Assembly: GCA_016188575.1 (NCBI GenBank) | Contig: JACPHN010000086.1 | Coordinates: 29,885-93,884 of the forward strand | Direction: 5' to 3' | Source of the DNA: Candidatus Schekmanbacteria bacterium | GTDB lineage: Bacteria; CSSED10-310; JACPHN01 | Length of the DNA: 64,000 nucleotides | In this document: positions 35,488-44,492 of the stretch, piece after piece | How positions within the stretch are numbered: position 1 is the stretch's first letter | How the letters are laid out: the number at the start of each line of letters is the position of its first letter | Translations under genes and position numbers: made by a program | Notes under the pieces: generated by a model | The model's database searches: none | Seen by the model: the letters and a program-made list of their open reading frames with translations, nothing else | What the model was told of the DNA's origin: nothing

Positions 35488-36608
35488 CGCCGACAATGGG
35501 AAGCGACCGGACCTCCCCAGACGAGCTCGTGATTCGACCGGAATTGCGGTGGGAATGCCATCGATGCGCGGCATGCTGCCGGCGGCTCGCGGTGGCCGTT
35601 ACCGCGGACGAGGTGGCGCGTATCGCCTCGTATCCGTGGTGGCGGCAGGGGCTGAGGTTTCTGTTCGGGTTTACGCGGCGCCGAACCAACGCCGAGGGAG
35701 AGCGCGAGCACGAGCTGAAACGGACGGGCGACGCCTGCATCTTCCTGAGCGCGGATGGCTTGTGCCTGATCGAGCAGAAGATGGGTCGGGAATTCAAACC
35801 GCGCGTGTGTCGCAAGTTTCCGTTTGTTTTCGCGGCGACCACCGCGGGGGCTCACGTGGCAGTCAGCCCCGAATGTCAGTCGCGCTGGCGGAGCCTGGCC
35901 GCCGGCCCGGCGGTTGCCGAGCAGCGGGACGAGCTCTTTGCGCTCTTGCGTGAGAGCCGGCCGTTCCCCACCAAGTGGCGGTACGAGCTCGTGCCGGGCG
36001 GTGGTTTTCTCCGCTATCCCGAAGTCGCGGGGCTTCAGGAAGACCTCGGCGCGGCCCTGGTGGCGCTCGACACGCTGGCCGAGATGCCCGCGGTGATGGC
36101 CGAGCTGCTGTGGCGTCATGGCGCTCGCTTCGATCGCAGCGAGGCATCGGCAGAGGCGCTCGACGCGGCCTTCGCCGCACTTCACCGCGCGGTCGAGGCC
36201 GGCATCCAGCGCCACGAAACCTCCGGCTTTGACCTCGTGTGGCTGCAACTGGTGCCCGGCGCTTATCGAGCCTGGGGAAATACCGGGGGCTTGCACTTCG
36301 ATGGCGCCATTTCTCGCTTTTTGCTGGCCGTGGCCCGCGGGCGGATCGAGGACGACCAGGTGCTGGTCCGCGCTCCAACGGTGATCGATGGGCTCGGCAA
36401 GCTCGTGCTCGAGACAGCGCTTGTCAGTGTGCTGGCGCGAGCGCTCCGGGGACAGCCAGGCAGTGAGTCCCGTCCGCCGGTAGCGGACGCCAATCTCGCA
36501 TATCGCGAAGTTTCGCTGTTCTTGCGCAGCGCTGGCGGGGAGACTCTGCAAAACGTCGCGACCTGGGAGGGGCTTCGCCGGCTGATTTGCGCGGCGCCGC
36601 GGCGCTGA
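35484..36608 (+). CDS. YkgJ-family cysteine-cluster protein
   Basis: 374 residues; the ATG at 35484 overlaps the preceding stop (ATGA). The N-terminal 110 residues contain the YkgJ zinc- or iron-binding cluster: WECHRCAACCRR (Cys25, 28, 31, 32), then GDACIFLSADGLCLI and PRVCRKFPF. These match the CxxCxxCC...C...C pattern shared with FliB-type flagellin lysine methylases. The remaining 250 residues are helical and have no motif I recognise. It may be a metal-dependent modification enzyme; the substrate is unknown. Confidence 0.82.
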   Translation: MTPTMGSDRTSPDELVIRPELRWECHRCAACCRRLAVAVTADEVARIASYPWWRQGLRFLFGFTRRRTNAEGEREHELKRTGDACIFLSADGLCLIEQKMGREFKPRVCRKFPFVFAATTAGAHVAVSPECQSRWRSLAAGPAVAEQRDELFALLRESRPFPTKWRYELVPGGGFLRYPEVAGLQEDLGAALVALDTLAEMPAVMAELLWRHGARFDRSEASAEALDAAFAALHRAVEAGIQRHETSGFDLVWLQLVPGAYRAWGNTGGLHFDGAISRFLLAVARGRIEDDQVLVRAPTVIDGLGKLVLETALVSVLARALRGQPGSESRPPVADANLAYREVSLFLRSAGGETLQNVATWEGLRRLICAAPRR

Positions 36609-36790
36609 GGCGGCTGCGGACGCGGCGGTCGACGCGGGGACCAAGCCGGCGCGCGCGGCATTGCGACGCGATTGACACACCGCGGCAAGCGAGTCACTAG
36701 TCTGGCGAAATCTGCCTTGGCCGCGCTCGGCGCAGCGTGCGGTGAATCGCTTCGCAAGGCCATCTTTGGGATGGCTGGGAAGCTCACTAG

Positions 36791-36807
36791 CCGGCACGAA
36801 TCTTGCA
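36791..36807 (+). promoter_or_regulatory. Sigma-54 promoter of the C25-like peptidase gene
   Basis: CCGGCACGAATCTTGCA: perfect GGCACG and TTGCA blocks with GG-N10-GC spacing. It lies 77 nt upstream of the ATG at 36885. Confidence 0.83.
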
Positions 36808-36884
36808 TTACTCCTCTTGACCGCTCGGACAACTCGACGATCGCGCACCGATAACGCAACCCGGCCAGTAAAAGGACTCACCTC

Positions 36885-38459
36885 ATGCGCCAAACCACTC
36901 GCCTCCGCGCACGCCGCTTCTCGCCGCCGCCCGCGCTTCGCGTCTTCGCGCGCCCCGTAACCGCGGCCGTGGTCGCGCTCTTGATCGCCACTTTCGCCGG
37001 CACCGGGGCCCGCGCCGCCCTCCCCGGCCGGGTCATTGTCGTCGCCAACCCCGCCCTGGCGGCCGCCGTGGAGCCGCTGCGCCTCTCCCCCGCCGCCAGC
37101 TCCACCGTGATTAGCCTCGACGACATCCGCACCTGGTGCACCGCCACTGACTGCGCTCCCGAAACCGTCCCGGTGTATCGGCATGTCGGGCCTGGCTACT
37201 TCTGGAACCACGCCGACCTGGACGTCACCTACGGCGCTGCCGCGTACAGTGACACCCCCGGCCTGGTGCGCGCCTACCTCAAAGAGATGCACCGCTATCC
37301 GACCAAAATCGCGGCCGCCATTCTCGTCGGCAGCCTCGAGAGCTTCCCATCGGTGACCTACTGGGATCGCTACGCGACCGACCTCTACTACGCCGACCTC
37401 GACGGGAAATGGGACGCCAACGGCAACGGGGTCCTCGGCGAGGTATTCGACCTGGCCAGTAACAAACGTTGCTTCATTATCGAAGGCCCTGGAACGCCTT
37501 GTGACGAGCGCTCCTTCAACTCCTACATGCCGGAAATCGGCGTTGGCCGCATTCCGTTCGACGACGCCGACACTGCCGGCGCCGTGGCCACCAAGCTCGC
37601 CGCGCTGGCGGCAGAGGCGGCTGCCGACTGGCGAAAGAACGCGCTGTTCATGGCCGTCTCCACCTTCATCCAGTACGACAACTGGATTCTCCAGGATCTC
37701 ATGGCGAAGCAGTGGGAGTCGAGCGGGGAAGGCACTACGGCGACGACCTTGTTCGGCGAAAGCGATGAGGTGGATAGCTCCTTGCCCGTGCACCCCACGC
37801 CGGACTTCACGCTGCCCGATGACCGCGAGGTTGCCTGGTTCGCGCCGGCACAGCAGGATGGTTATGGGCTCGTCACCTGGAACACGCACGGCAACGGCGA
37901 TACTGCGGTCGGCGTGCTGACCGCGGATGAAGTTCCGGCGGTCCTCACGGACGACCACCCCTCAGTGATGGTCTCGTTCGCCTGCGACAACCTGCGCGCC
38001 TATGAAGTCTGTGCCTATGCGACCAAGAAGAGCGACGGCGGAACCTCCTACGTCGACCATTGCGGCTGGTACAGTGGGGAGAAGCTGCAGGTCGGTGAAA
38101 CCTCGACCGGAAAACCCGTCATCATCGCGCTCGCCCCGAACCTCGGGCACGCGGTAATGAAGACGGGCGCGGCGGGATTCCTCGGGTCGCTGGAGACTGT
38201 TCATCCCGGCACGACGGCGCTCGGAGCTATCGTAGGGGCCCGCGAATCGATGGAGGAGTTTGCCGCCGGCTCCACGCTCGCCGAGGTGCATGCGGAAACG
38301 CTGCGAGACTACGACCTCACCTGCGTCGATGCCATCGGTCTGCTGAACCCGTGCGGCTACGTCAATGAAGACGGCAGCACTGACTACGATTCGATGTACA
38401 AGAACATGTTCACGTACACGATCTACGGTGATCCGCTGTATCGCGTGGTTGCGGACTGA
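36885..38459 (+). CDS. Exported C25 (gingipain-like) cysteine peptidase
   Basis: 524 residues; ATG with AAAGGA 8 nt upstream. A signal peptide with an Arg-rich n-region ends near GARAALP (about residue 45). Family features: AAAILVGSLESFPSVTYWDR, TDLYYADLDGKWDANGNG, PEIGVGRIPFDDAD, and the catalytic dyad, His335 in TWNTHGNGDT and Cys367 in VMVSFACDN, spaced 32 residues as in gingipains. The end YTIYGDPLYRV matches the family's closing motif. It should be a secreted cysteine endopeptidase. It lacks an obvious type IX sorting domain, and its tail is short. It is driven by a clear sigma-54 promoter. Confidence 0.85.
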   Translation: MRQTTRLRARRFSPPPALRVFARPVTAAVVALLIATFAGTGARAALPGRVIVVANPALAAAVEPLRLSPAASSTVISLDDIRTWCTATDCAPETVPVYRHVGPGYFWNHADLDVTYGAAAYSDTPGLVRAYLKEMHRYPTKIAAAILVGSLESFPSVTYWDRYATDLYYADLDGKWDANGNGVLGEVFDLASNKRCFIIEGPGTPCDERSFNSYMPEIGVGRIPFDDADTAGAVATKLAALAAEAAADWRKNALFMAVSTFIQYDNWILQDLMAKQWESSGEGTTATTLFGESDEVDSSLPVHPTPDFTLPDDREVAWFAPAQQDGYGLVTWNTHGNGDTAVGVLTADEVPAVLTDDHPSVMVSFACDNLRAYEVCAYATKKSDGGTSYVDHCGWYSGEKLQVGETSTGKPVIIALAPNLGHAVMKTGAAGFLGSLETVHPGTTALGAIVGARESMEEFAAGSTLAEVHAETLRDYDLTCVDAIGLLNPCGYVNEDGSTDYDSMYKNMFTYTIYGDPLYRVVAD

Positions 38460-38573
38460 ACAGTCTCCTGTGGCGCGGGCCGCCGATCCTGCCGCGCATC
38501 AGGACCGACGGCACGCCGCAGTTGCCGCGCTGGCGCTGCTCCCCGCGGGGTGACAACCGGGCGCCGCATCTCG

Positions 38574-41500
38574 TCACGGGGCGGCGGCGGCGCTGCCTGC
38601 CGGCAACTGCCCGGAACGTTCCAGCCACGCGAGCTCGGCCGGCAAGTAGTCACGCAGGAGCTGTCCCCGGAAGAGCTCGTCCGTGTCGCCCGCGGCCCTG
38701 GCGGCCTCGGCCCGGCGCAGTTTCCCGATCAGCAGCGCGATTTCGCCGTCAGGCGCAATCGCCAGGCGCGCGGCCAGCGCATCCGCACGTTCCAGGTGCG
38801 CGGCAGCCGGTGCCAATCTACACAGCGCGTTTCTGCCCGCCTCGATCGTCGCGATCGCAATGTAGTAGGGCGCGCGTGATTCCTGAAACAGGCGCATCGC
38901 CCGTGCCAGCAGCTCCTCGCCGCGCCGGTAGTCCCCGCGCGCTTCGCGATACCACCATGCGAGGTTGGTCAGCCACAGACCCTCGCTCCGCCGATCGCCG
39001 AGCTCCCGGGCCACGTCGCACGCCTGCGTGTAGAGCTCCAGAGCTTCTTCCATGCGCCCCTGTTCCTTGCGCATCGTCGCGAGATTGCCCAGGAGAATGC
39101 TCGCGAAGCGCCGATCGCCGAGCTCGCGGAAAATGGGCAGGGCCGCTGCGAAAAAGACCTCCGCGCCGTCGCGATCCTGGAGATCGAGGCACATGACGCC
39201 GAGATTCCCGAGGCAGCTCCCTTCGCCGGCGCGATCGCCCGTGGCGCGCGCCGCGTCCAGTGCCTCCTGGTACATGGCGCGCGCCTCCTGCAGGCGCCCG
39301 CGATCGTGCTCTGTCACCGCCATGTCCGCCAGTACCTTGCCGGCGCCGCGCCGCTGGCCGAGCCGTTGCAGGATCGCGAGCGCGGCACCCGCCGAGGCCA
39401 GTGCCTCGTCGAGCCGTCCCATTCCCCGCTCGACCGTTGCGCGCAGTCGCAGGGTCTCGGCATACACGGCCTCCAGCCGAGCCGCGGCGGCGTCCTCGAG
39501 AGACAGTGCAAGCTGCCGCAGGCTCTCGTCCGTCCGGCCCGTCAGATACAGGACGGCGACGGCGAGCTCGTTTCGCGCCTCCACGCGGTCCTGGGTAGCG
39601 GCGGGCGCCAGCCTCAGGTACGCTCGATACTGTCGCTCCGCTGCGGCATGGGCGTACTGATCGCGCGACTTGCGCGCGGCGCCGAGATAGCATGCCATGG
39701 CGCGCTCGAGCTCCCCGGCCTGCTCCCAATGGCCGCCGAGGTTGGCGGCGTGAGATGTCGCCTCCTCTTCCCCCACGGCGGCGATCGCCGCCGCCGCGCC
39801 GCGGTGAGCCGCGACCCGCTCCGCCGCGTCCAGCGATGCATAGGCGATCCGGCATAGCGTATCGTTGGCGAGCTGGAGTCGCTGTTCCGGGGTCACGCTC
39901 AGAACGTCTCGCCGCAGGAGCTCGAGCATCCCGGCGGTGAAGCGGTCCGCGTCCAGCTCGGCCACGCGCGCCAGCAGCGCTTCCGAGGCAGGGGCACCGA
40001 GAACGGCCGCGCACCGGCAGACGCGCATGGCGTCCGCTGATAGACCGGCGAGACGCCGGGTACTGAGATCGCGAAGGGATTGCGGAATCGGTAGCGCCTC
40101 GTAGTCGCCGGCGCTCGCGTCCGTGTCGGCCGGCGCACCGATCTGCCATGCTCCCGTGGCGTCGCGCCACAGCAGCCCTTCGGCGACCGCCAGGCACAGG
40201 TATTCGGCGACAAAGAAGGGGTTGCCTTCCCCGTGTCGGTACAAATGTGCGGCGAATTGACGCGGCAGCGATGGCATCGCCAACATGTCGCCGACCAGTA
40301 CCTCGGTGTCGGCCTGCGAAAGCCGCCGCAGCTCCAGATACTGCGCGCCACACTCGGCTGCGACCTGCCGCGCCGGCCCGCCCGACGGCTCGCCGCGAAA
40401 GAAGCCGAACACGAGCACCGGCGCGCGGCTCAGCACCGCGCCGAAGGATTCGCTGCGCAGAAACAGGTGCGACAGCTCGTCCGCCCATTGCAGATCGTCC
40501 AGCAGCAGCAACACCGGGCCTGAGTCCGCCAGCGCCTCGAGCGTCTCGGCCAGATAACCGAACAACCGTTGGCGCGCCGCCTCGTACGGCAATATACCGG
40601 GATCCGGATACTCCTCGTAGGCTGGCAGGCCGCGCAGCGGTGCGAAGTATTCGGCAAGGACTCGGATCCGCTCGCCGAACACGCGGTGCTGCTCGCCGCT
40701 GCCGAGCTCCCTGCAGCGATCGCTGATCGCCAGTGCCGGAGCTTGCAGCGCCGCCAGTGCCGTAGTTTCGCGCTCGCCGCTGCTCCCCGCGAGCACCTGG
40801 TAGTCCATTCCCGCCGCGAGAGTCGCCAGCTCCGATGCGAGCTTGGTCTTCCCCACGCCGGCTTCGCCGGCAATCAGCACGAGCCGTCCGTGAGCGCCGG
40901 GGGCACGGCTCTCCCGCATATTGTGGGTGAGCTCTGCGAGCTCCGCGGCGCGCCCGTGCAAGGCCGGGCGATAGAGATAGGCGCGGGTCGGCGGGACCGC
41001 GTGCTCGCCGAAGCTGGGGGCTAAGGCTCCGAGCTCGCCCAGGCAAGCGGCGACGTGATCCGCATAACCGAGACGCGCGCGCGGCTCTTTTGCGAGCAGC
41101 CGCGCGAGCAGGCCGGCAAGCCGCGGCGGCGCGTCCGGGGCGAGCAGCCGCAGTGCAGGAGGCTCCTCGTGCAGATGGCCGCGGATCACCTCAGCCGCTG
41201 ATCCGCCGAACGGGGGGCGACCGCAGACGAGCTCGTAGAGAATGCAGCCCAGCGCGTAGAGATCCGCCCGTGCATCCGTCGGCTGGCCGCGAAGCTGCTC
41301 CGGCGACAAGTAGGTGAGCGTGCCGCGGGCGCGCGGGCCGGTGTCGAGCGCTTCTCGGCTACCCTCCGCCCCATACACGGCAGCGAGCCCGAAGTCCACC
41401 AACACGGGATAGCCCGCTGCGGCGACGATGATGTTTGCCGGCTTGAGGTCCCGATGGACGACGCCTTCACCGTGGATGTAGGCGAGCACTGCGCAGATCT

Positions 41501-41852
41501 CTCGCACCACCGTCAAGACCACGCCCATGCGCTCGACGGCGGTGCCTTGGCGTTGGGTGGAATATGCGAGCAGCGGCGTGCCCTCGACCCAGGTCATCGC
41601 ATACCAGGGGACGACGTCCTGGTCGCCGCTGGCGACGATGCGCACCACGCCGGGATGGTTCAGTCGCCGGAGGCCCTCGATTTCGCGGCGCAGCCCGGCA
41701 ACACTGGATCGTCGCGGCGTCTTGACGGTCTTGATGGCGACCAGCTCCCCCGTCCGCTCGTCAACGGCGCGATATACGACCCCCATCGCCCCGGCGGCGG
41801 AGACGTCGAGAACGCGAAAGGGGGCAATGTGCAGCTCACCTATTCGCGTCAT
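38574..41852 (-). CDS. Ser/Thr protein kinase with AAA ATPase and TPR domains (module 1)
   Basis: 1092 residues. Kinase domain 10-275: glycine loop SAAGAMGVVYRA (first Gly replaced by Ala), Lys41, HRDLKPAN at 133-140, DFG at 153-155, SPE instead of APE. Then a STAND/AAA predicted ATPase: Walker A GEAGVGKT near 329-336 and a Walker B VLLLLDDLQWADEL further on. The C-terminal half has many TPR repeats (for example YQEALDAARATGDRAGEGSC). This triple architecture is frequent in myxobacteria and serves as a large signalling hub. Its start overlaps the stop of the upstream NtrC-like regulator by 17 bp, so the two are co-translated. A paralogue is at 54190-57588. Confidence 0.9.
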   Translation of the reverse strand: MTRIGELHIAPFRVLDVSAAGAMGVVYRAVDERTGELVAIKTVKTPRRSSVAGLRREIEGLRRLNHPGVVRIVASGDQDVVPWYAMTWVEGTPLLAYSTQRQGTAVERMGVVLTVVREICAVLAYIHGEGVVHRDLKPANIIVAAAGYPVLVDFGLAAVYGAEGSREALDTGPRARGTLTYLSPEQLRGQPTDARADLYALGCILYELVCGRPPFGGSAAEVIRGHLHEEPPALRLLAPDAPPRLAGLLARLLAKEPRARLGYADHVAACLGELGALAPSFGEHAVPPTRAYLYRPALHGRAAELAELTHNMRESRAPGAHGRLVLIAGEAGVGKTKLASELATLAAGMDYQVLAGSSGERETTALAALQAPALAISDRCRELGSGEQHRVFGERIRVLAEYFAPLRGLPAYEEYPDPGILPYEAARQRLFGYLAETLEALADSGPVLLLLDDLQWADELSHLFLRSESFGAVLSRAPVLVFGFFRGEPSGGPARQVAAECGAQYLELRRLSQADTEVLVGDMLAMPSLPRQFAAHLYRHGEGNPFFVAEYLCLAVAEGLLWRDATGAWQIGAPADTDASAGDYEALPIPQSLRDLSTRRLAGLSADAMRVCRCAAVLGAPASEALLARVAELDADRFTAGMLELLRRDVLSVTPEQRLQLANDTLCRIAYASLDAAERVAAHRGAAAAIAAVGEEEATSHAANLGGHWEQAGELERAMACYLGAARKSRDQYAHAAAERQYRAYLRLAPAATQDRVEARNELAVAVLYLTGRTDESLRQLALSLEDAAAARLEAVYAETLRLRATVERGMGRLDEALASAGAALAILQRLGQRRGAGKVLADMAVTEHDRGRLQEARAMYQEALDAARATGDRAGEGSCLGNLGVMCLDLQDRDGAEVFFAAALPIFRELGDRRFASILLGNLATMRKEQGRMEEALELYTQACDVARELGDRRSEGLWLTNLAWWYREARGDYRRGEELLARAMRLFQESRAPYYIAIATIEAGRNALCRLAPAAAHLERADALAARLAIAPDGEIALLIGKLRRAEAARAAGDTDELFRGQLLRDYLPAELAWLERSGQLPAGSAAAAP

Positions 41853-43479
41853 TGGCCGACAACACCTTGCGGACCGTGAGCCCTTCGCGGCGAAGTCGCC
41901 AGATCAACGATCCATGGCTGATGTTCAGCGCCGCAGCGGCCGCGGTAGCGAAGCCGTGGCGGCGAACCGCCGACTTGATCTCCGCCAGCGTCGGGGAGCC
42001 CTCGGGGCCCGGCGCCGCGGCCAGCTCGGCGGGCGCCGACGCCGCGGTTGGCGGACGCCGGGTCGCAGCGTTGACCCCAGCGGCGAGCGCCTGGAGCCGG
42101 ATGTCCTTGGCTTCCAGGGCCGTCGTCCGAGGGGCCGCCAGCAACACCGACCGGCTGATACACTGCTCCAGCCCGCGCACGTTTCCGGCGCGACCCCACG
42201 GGTGATTGAGCAGGACGTCAAGCCCCGAGGGGTCGATGCCGGTCACGTCGGTGCGCCCGAAGCGCGCGCAGGCCGCGGCCAGAAACCCCGTCGCCAGATC
42301 CGGGATGTCCGCGACCCGCTCCTCGAGCGAAGGCAGCGTCACAGTGATCTCGCTCAATCGCCAGTACAGGTCTTCACGAAATCGCCCTTGCTGCACCAGA
42401 TCCTCCAGGTTTTCGTTCGTCGCGGCGATGATCTGAATGTCCACGGTGACTTCTTCCGCGCTCCCGAGCGGCAGAAAGACGCCGGTCTGGATCAGGGTGA
42501 GCAGCCGGTGCTGCAGCTCGCGCGGCAAGGTGGCGATTTCGTCGATAAACAGCGTGCCCAGGTGTGCAAGCTGGGCGAGACCGACGCGACCTTTTGGGGG
42601 CGCGTTGACGTATCCGGATTGCGGCGCGTAGCCGAAAAGCTCTGCCGCCAACGTCTCCGCCGAAGTGACACGCGCACAATCGAGCACCACAAAGGGACCA
42701 TGGCGCCGGGGACATTCGTTGTGATAGGCCCGGGCGACATGCGTCTTCCCCGATCCCGTCTGCCCCATGATCAGCATCGTGACGCGGGCAGCGTAGGAAA
42801 CGCGGTGCAACGTGGCGATGACGGTTTCGGCAAACCAGGGGTCGCGCGTCTTGAGCTCCCCGAGGCGATGCTCGGCGGTCACGACCCGCTGCAGCGCGGT
42901 GAGCTGCCGGCGCGATGTTTCCAGATCCGATTCGGCGGTCCGCAGCATGCGCAGAATATTGAGCGTCCGCTGCGCAACCTCGGTGATATCCAACAGCAGC
43001 TCGACGTCGTCGCGATCGAACACCGCCGTGTCGATCGTCCGGTGAGCGTAGACGCAGCCCGCGAACGATCGGCCCGCCGTTTGCCGCTCAGTCGACCACC
43101 AGGAAAACGGCACGGCCAGAACACTATCGAGCTCGTTGAGGCGGATGCTTTCCGAGCTCAGCTCCAGCGGGCTTTCCAGAGTCGTCAGCACCGGATCTCC
43201 GGTGGCGCGCACTTGCTCCAGCACCGAACGCGATCCCCATAGCCCGATCTGCGCGTCGTCAAGAACCTCTCCGTGGCTCGTGTAGGCCCACCAGCGCTCC
43301 GCGGCGGCATCGTAAAGCGCGACCATGGTGCGCTCGGCCCGGATCGCCTCCTGTGCGGTCCGCGCGAAGTCGTGCAAGGCTGCGCTCCACTGAGTGCTGG
43401 TGAGATCATCGCGGCGCAACAGCCCGCGGAGAACCTGAAGCTGGGCCACCGCAGTTTCGATGCGCGGCGTTCTCTCCAT
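41836..43479 (-). CDS. NtrC-like AAA+ transcriptional regulator lacking GAFTGA (module 1)
   Basis: 547 residues from the ATG at 43479; a TTG 14 codons upstream is possible. Residues about 1-190 form a GAF-like sensor region without a receiver Asp motif. The central AAA+ domain has Walker A GQTGSGKT near 239-246, Walker B GTLFIDE near 308-314, and REDLYWRL in the sensor/arginine-finger region. Where sigma-54 activators have the GAFTGA loop (after ELFG), this protein reads YAPQSGYVNAPPKG. The C-terminus holds a Fis-type helix-turn-helix (AAAAALNISHGSLIWRLR). It overlaps the kinase gene by 17 bp and is divergent from a gene with a perfect sigma-54 promoter. Confidence 0.88.
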   Translation of the reverse strand: MERTPRIETAVAQLQVLRGLLRRDDLTSTQWSAALHDFARTAQEAIRAERTMVALYDAAAERWWAYTSHGEVLDDAQIGLWGSRSVLEQVRATGDPVLTTLESPLELSSESIRLNELDSVLAVPFSWWSTERQTAGRSFAGCVYAHRTIDTAVFDRDDVELLLDITEVAQRTLNILRMLRTAESDLETSRRQLTALQRVVTAEHRLGELKTRDPWFAETVIATLHRVSYAARVTMLIMGQTGSGKTHVARAYHNECPRRHGPFVVLDCARVTSAETLAAELFGYAPQSGYVNAPPKGRVGLAQLAHLGTLFIDEIATLPRELQHRLLTLIQTGVFLPLGSAEEVTVDIQIIAATNENLEDLVQQGRFREDLYWRLSEITVTLPSLEERVADIPDLATGFLAAACARFGRTDVTGIDPSGLDVLLNHPWGRAGNVRGLEQCISRSVLLAAPRTTALEAKDIRLQALAAGVNAATRRPPTAASAPAELAAAPGPEGSPTLAEIKSAVRRHGFATAAAAALNISHGSLIWRLRREGLTVRKVLSANDANR

Positions 43480-43499
43480 GTCGTCTTTCCCATCCTTTC

Positions 43500-43517
43500 T
43501 GCGCACGATCCTGCGCA
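43500..43517. promoter_or_regulatory. Candidate enhancer site: paired TGCGCA palindromes
   Basis: TGCGCA-N6-TGCGCA, each half itself a palindrome, lies in the divergent gap about 93 bp upstream of the sigma-54 promoter at 43610-43626. The position and dyad symmetry fit an upstream activator site for the adjacent NtrC-like regulator. Confidence 0.45.
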
Positions 43518-43609
43518 GCAAACCGTCCTACCACGAGAGCTCGATTGGGGCAAGCGGCCCTCAGCCGCATCGCCTTCAGCGTCTTGCCAACCATCCCGCG
43601 CGCCGCACG

Positions 43610-43626
43610 TTGGCATGGCATTTGCT
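43610..43626 (+). promoter_or_regulatory. Sigma-54 promoter of the module 1 target gene
   Basis: TTGGCATGGCATTTGCT: full TTGGCA and TTGCT boxes, GG-N10-GC spacing. It lies 47 nt upstream of the ATG at 43674 and is divergent from the regulator at 41836-43479. Confidence 0.83.
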
Positions 43627-43673
43627 TGAGAGTGATCGAACCCCAACGTTCCCGTTTTCTCACGGAGATCGAC

Positions 43674-44432
43674 ATGCCAAACGGAATCTCAGGACCGTCG
43701 CACACCCCAGCAACCTACGTGCCACCAACCCCGCCGGAGCCGCAAACCCACGTCGCCAATGAGCCCGCGGCGCAGCACCACAGTCCGGCCCAGCAAACCG
43801 CTCACGCTGCACACTACGCGCACGCCGCGTCCGAGCTGGTGCAGCACGCGGCCGAAGGCGCGCGCGACGTCGCGCGCATCGACGGCGCGGTGGCGAATCA
43901 GGCCCGCCACGCCGCCCGCACGGTGACCGAGCTGGCCTCTGCCGATGCCGCAACCGTGTCGGCCGCGCGGTCGGCCGTCAACGCTGGTCGCGTCGCGCGG
44001 GCGGCACACACCGCCGGCACCGCCGCCGCCGTCGTCGGTGCGGCCGCGACTGCCGTCAACCAGTATCAGACGAGCACCGCCACCACGGGCGCCGGTCGTG
44101 TCGTGGACGCCGGCCTCGCTGGCGCCGTCAGCGGCGTCCTTGCCACCAACCCGGCCATCGCCGCCGCGGACATCGTCACCGGGGGCGGTGTGAGCAACAC
44201 CACAAGTGCCTCCGTGCACGCCCTGACCACCGCCGGAGAGGCCGCCACCCAGCTCGCCACGACCGGCGATCCCACGCAGGTGGACACCCGCGGCATGGAC
44301 GAGTTTCACCGCCGCTCCGTCAACGGCGAGCTCGGCCGCGTCTCCCAGGCAGCAAGTCAGGCCGGAGATTACTGGGCGGACAACGGCGTTGGCGGTGGAC
44401 TGCGCGACTTTTGGAGGCAGGTCACCAACTGA
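43674..44432 (+). CDS. Ala-rich leaderless protein under sigma-54 control
   Basis: 252 residues from the ATG at 43674 (GGAG 7 nt upstream). The first 45 residues are Pro/Thr/Gln/His-rich with no signal peptide. Residues about 45-150 are Ala-rich helices with heptad-like spacing. A hydrophobic, Gly-containing segment DAGLAGAVSGVLATNPAIAA near 165-185 could insert in a membrane. The C-terminus, with RVSQAASQAGDYWADNG, is polar. I recognise no family. It has the look of a secreted effector or structural protein made for a non-Sec exporter; like the 740-residue protein at 14591-16813 it is leaderless and sigma-54-driven. The next gene (44493) is probably co-transcribed. Confidence 0.7.
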   Translation: MPNGISGPSHTPATYVPPTPPEPQTHVANEPAAQHHSPAQQTAHAAHYAHAASELVQHAAEGARDVARIDGAVANQARHAARTVTELASADAATVSAARSAVNAGRVARAAHTAGTAAAVVGAAATAVNQYQTSTATTGAGRVVDAGLAGAVSGVLATNPAIAAADIVTGGGVSNTTSASVHALTTAGEAATQLATTGDPTQVDTRGMDEFHRRSVNGELGRVSQAASQAGDYWADNGVGGGLRDFWRQVTN

Positions 44433-44443
44433 CCCAATCTTTG

Positions 44444-44475
44444 GCGAGTGGTTCGGGCGACCTCGAACCACTCGC
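44444..44475 (+). other. 12-bp perfect hairpin between two operon genes
   Basis: Stem GCGAGTGGTTCG / CGAACCACTCGC with an 8-nt loop, between the stop at 44432 and the ATG at 44493. It has no U-tract. It could attenuate transcription or stabilise the upstream message, making the first gene product more abundant than the second. Confidence 0.55.
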
Positions 44476-44492
44476 ACACCAGGAGCGAGCTC

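Noticed and set aside
35475..37958. 827-codon minus-strand frame spanning the YkgJ-like and C25 genes
   Set aside because: Runs antisense across two well-supported genes and their promoter; no homology or start signal.
41527..43242. 571-codon plus-strand frame antisense to module 1 regulator and kinase
   Set aside because: Shadow of the regulator, which has intact AAA+ motifs.
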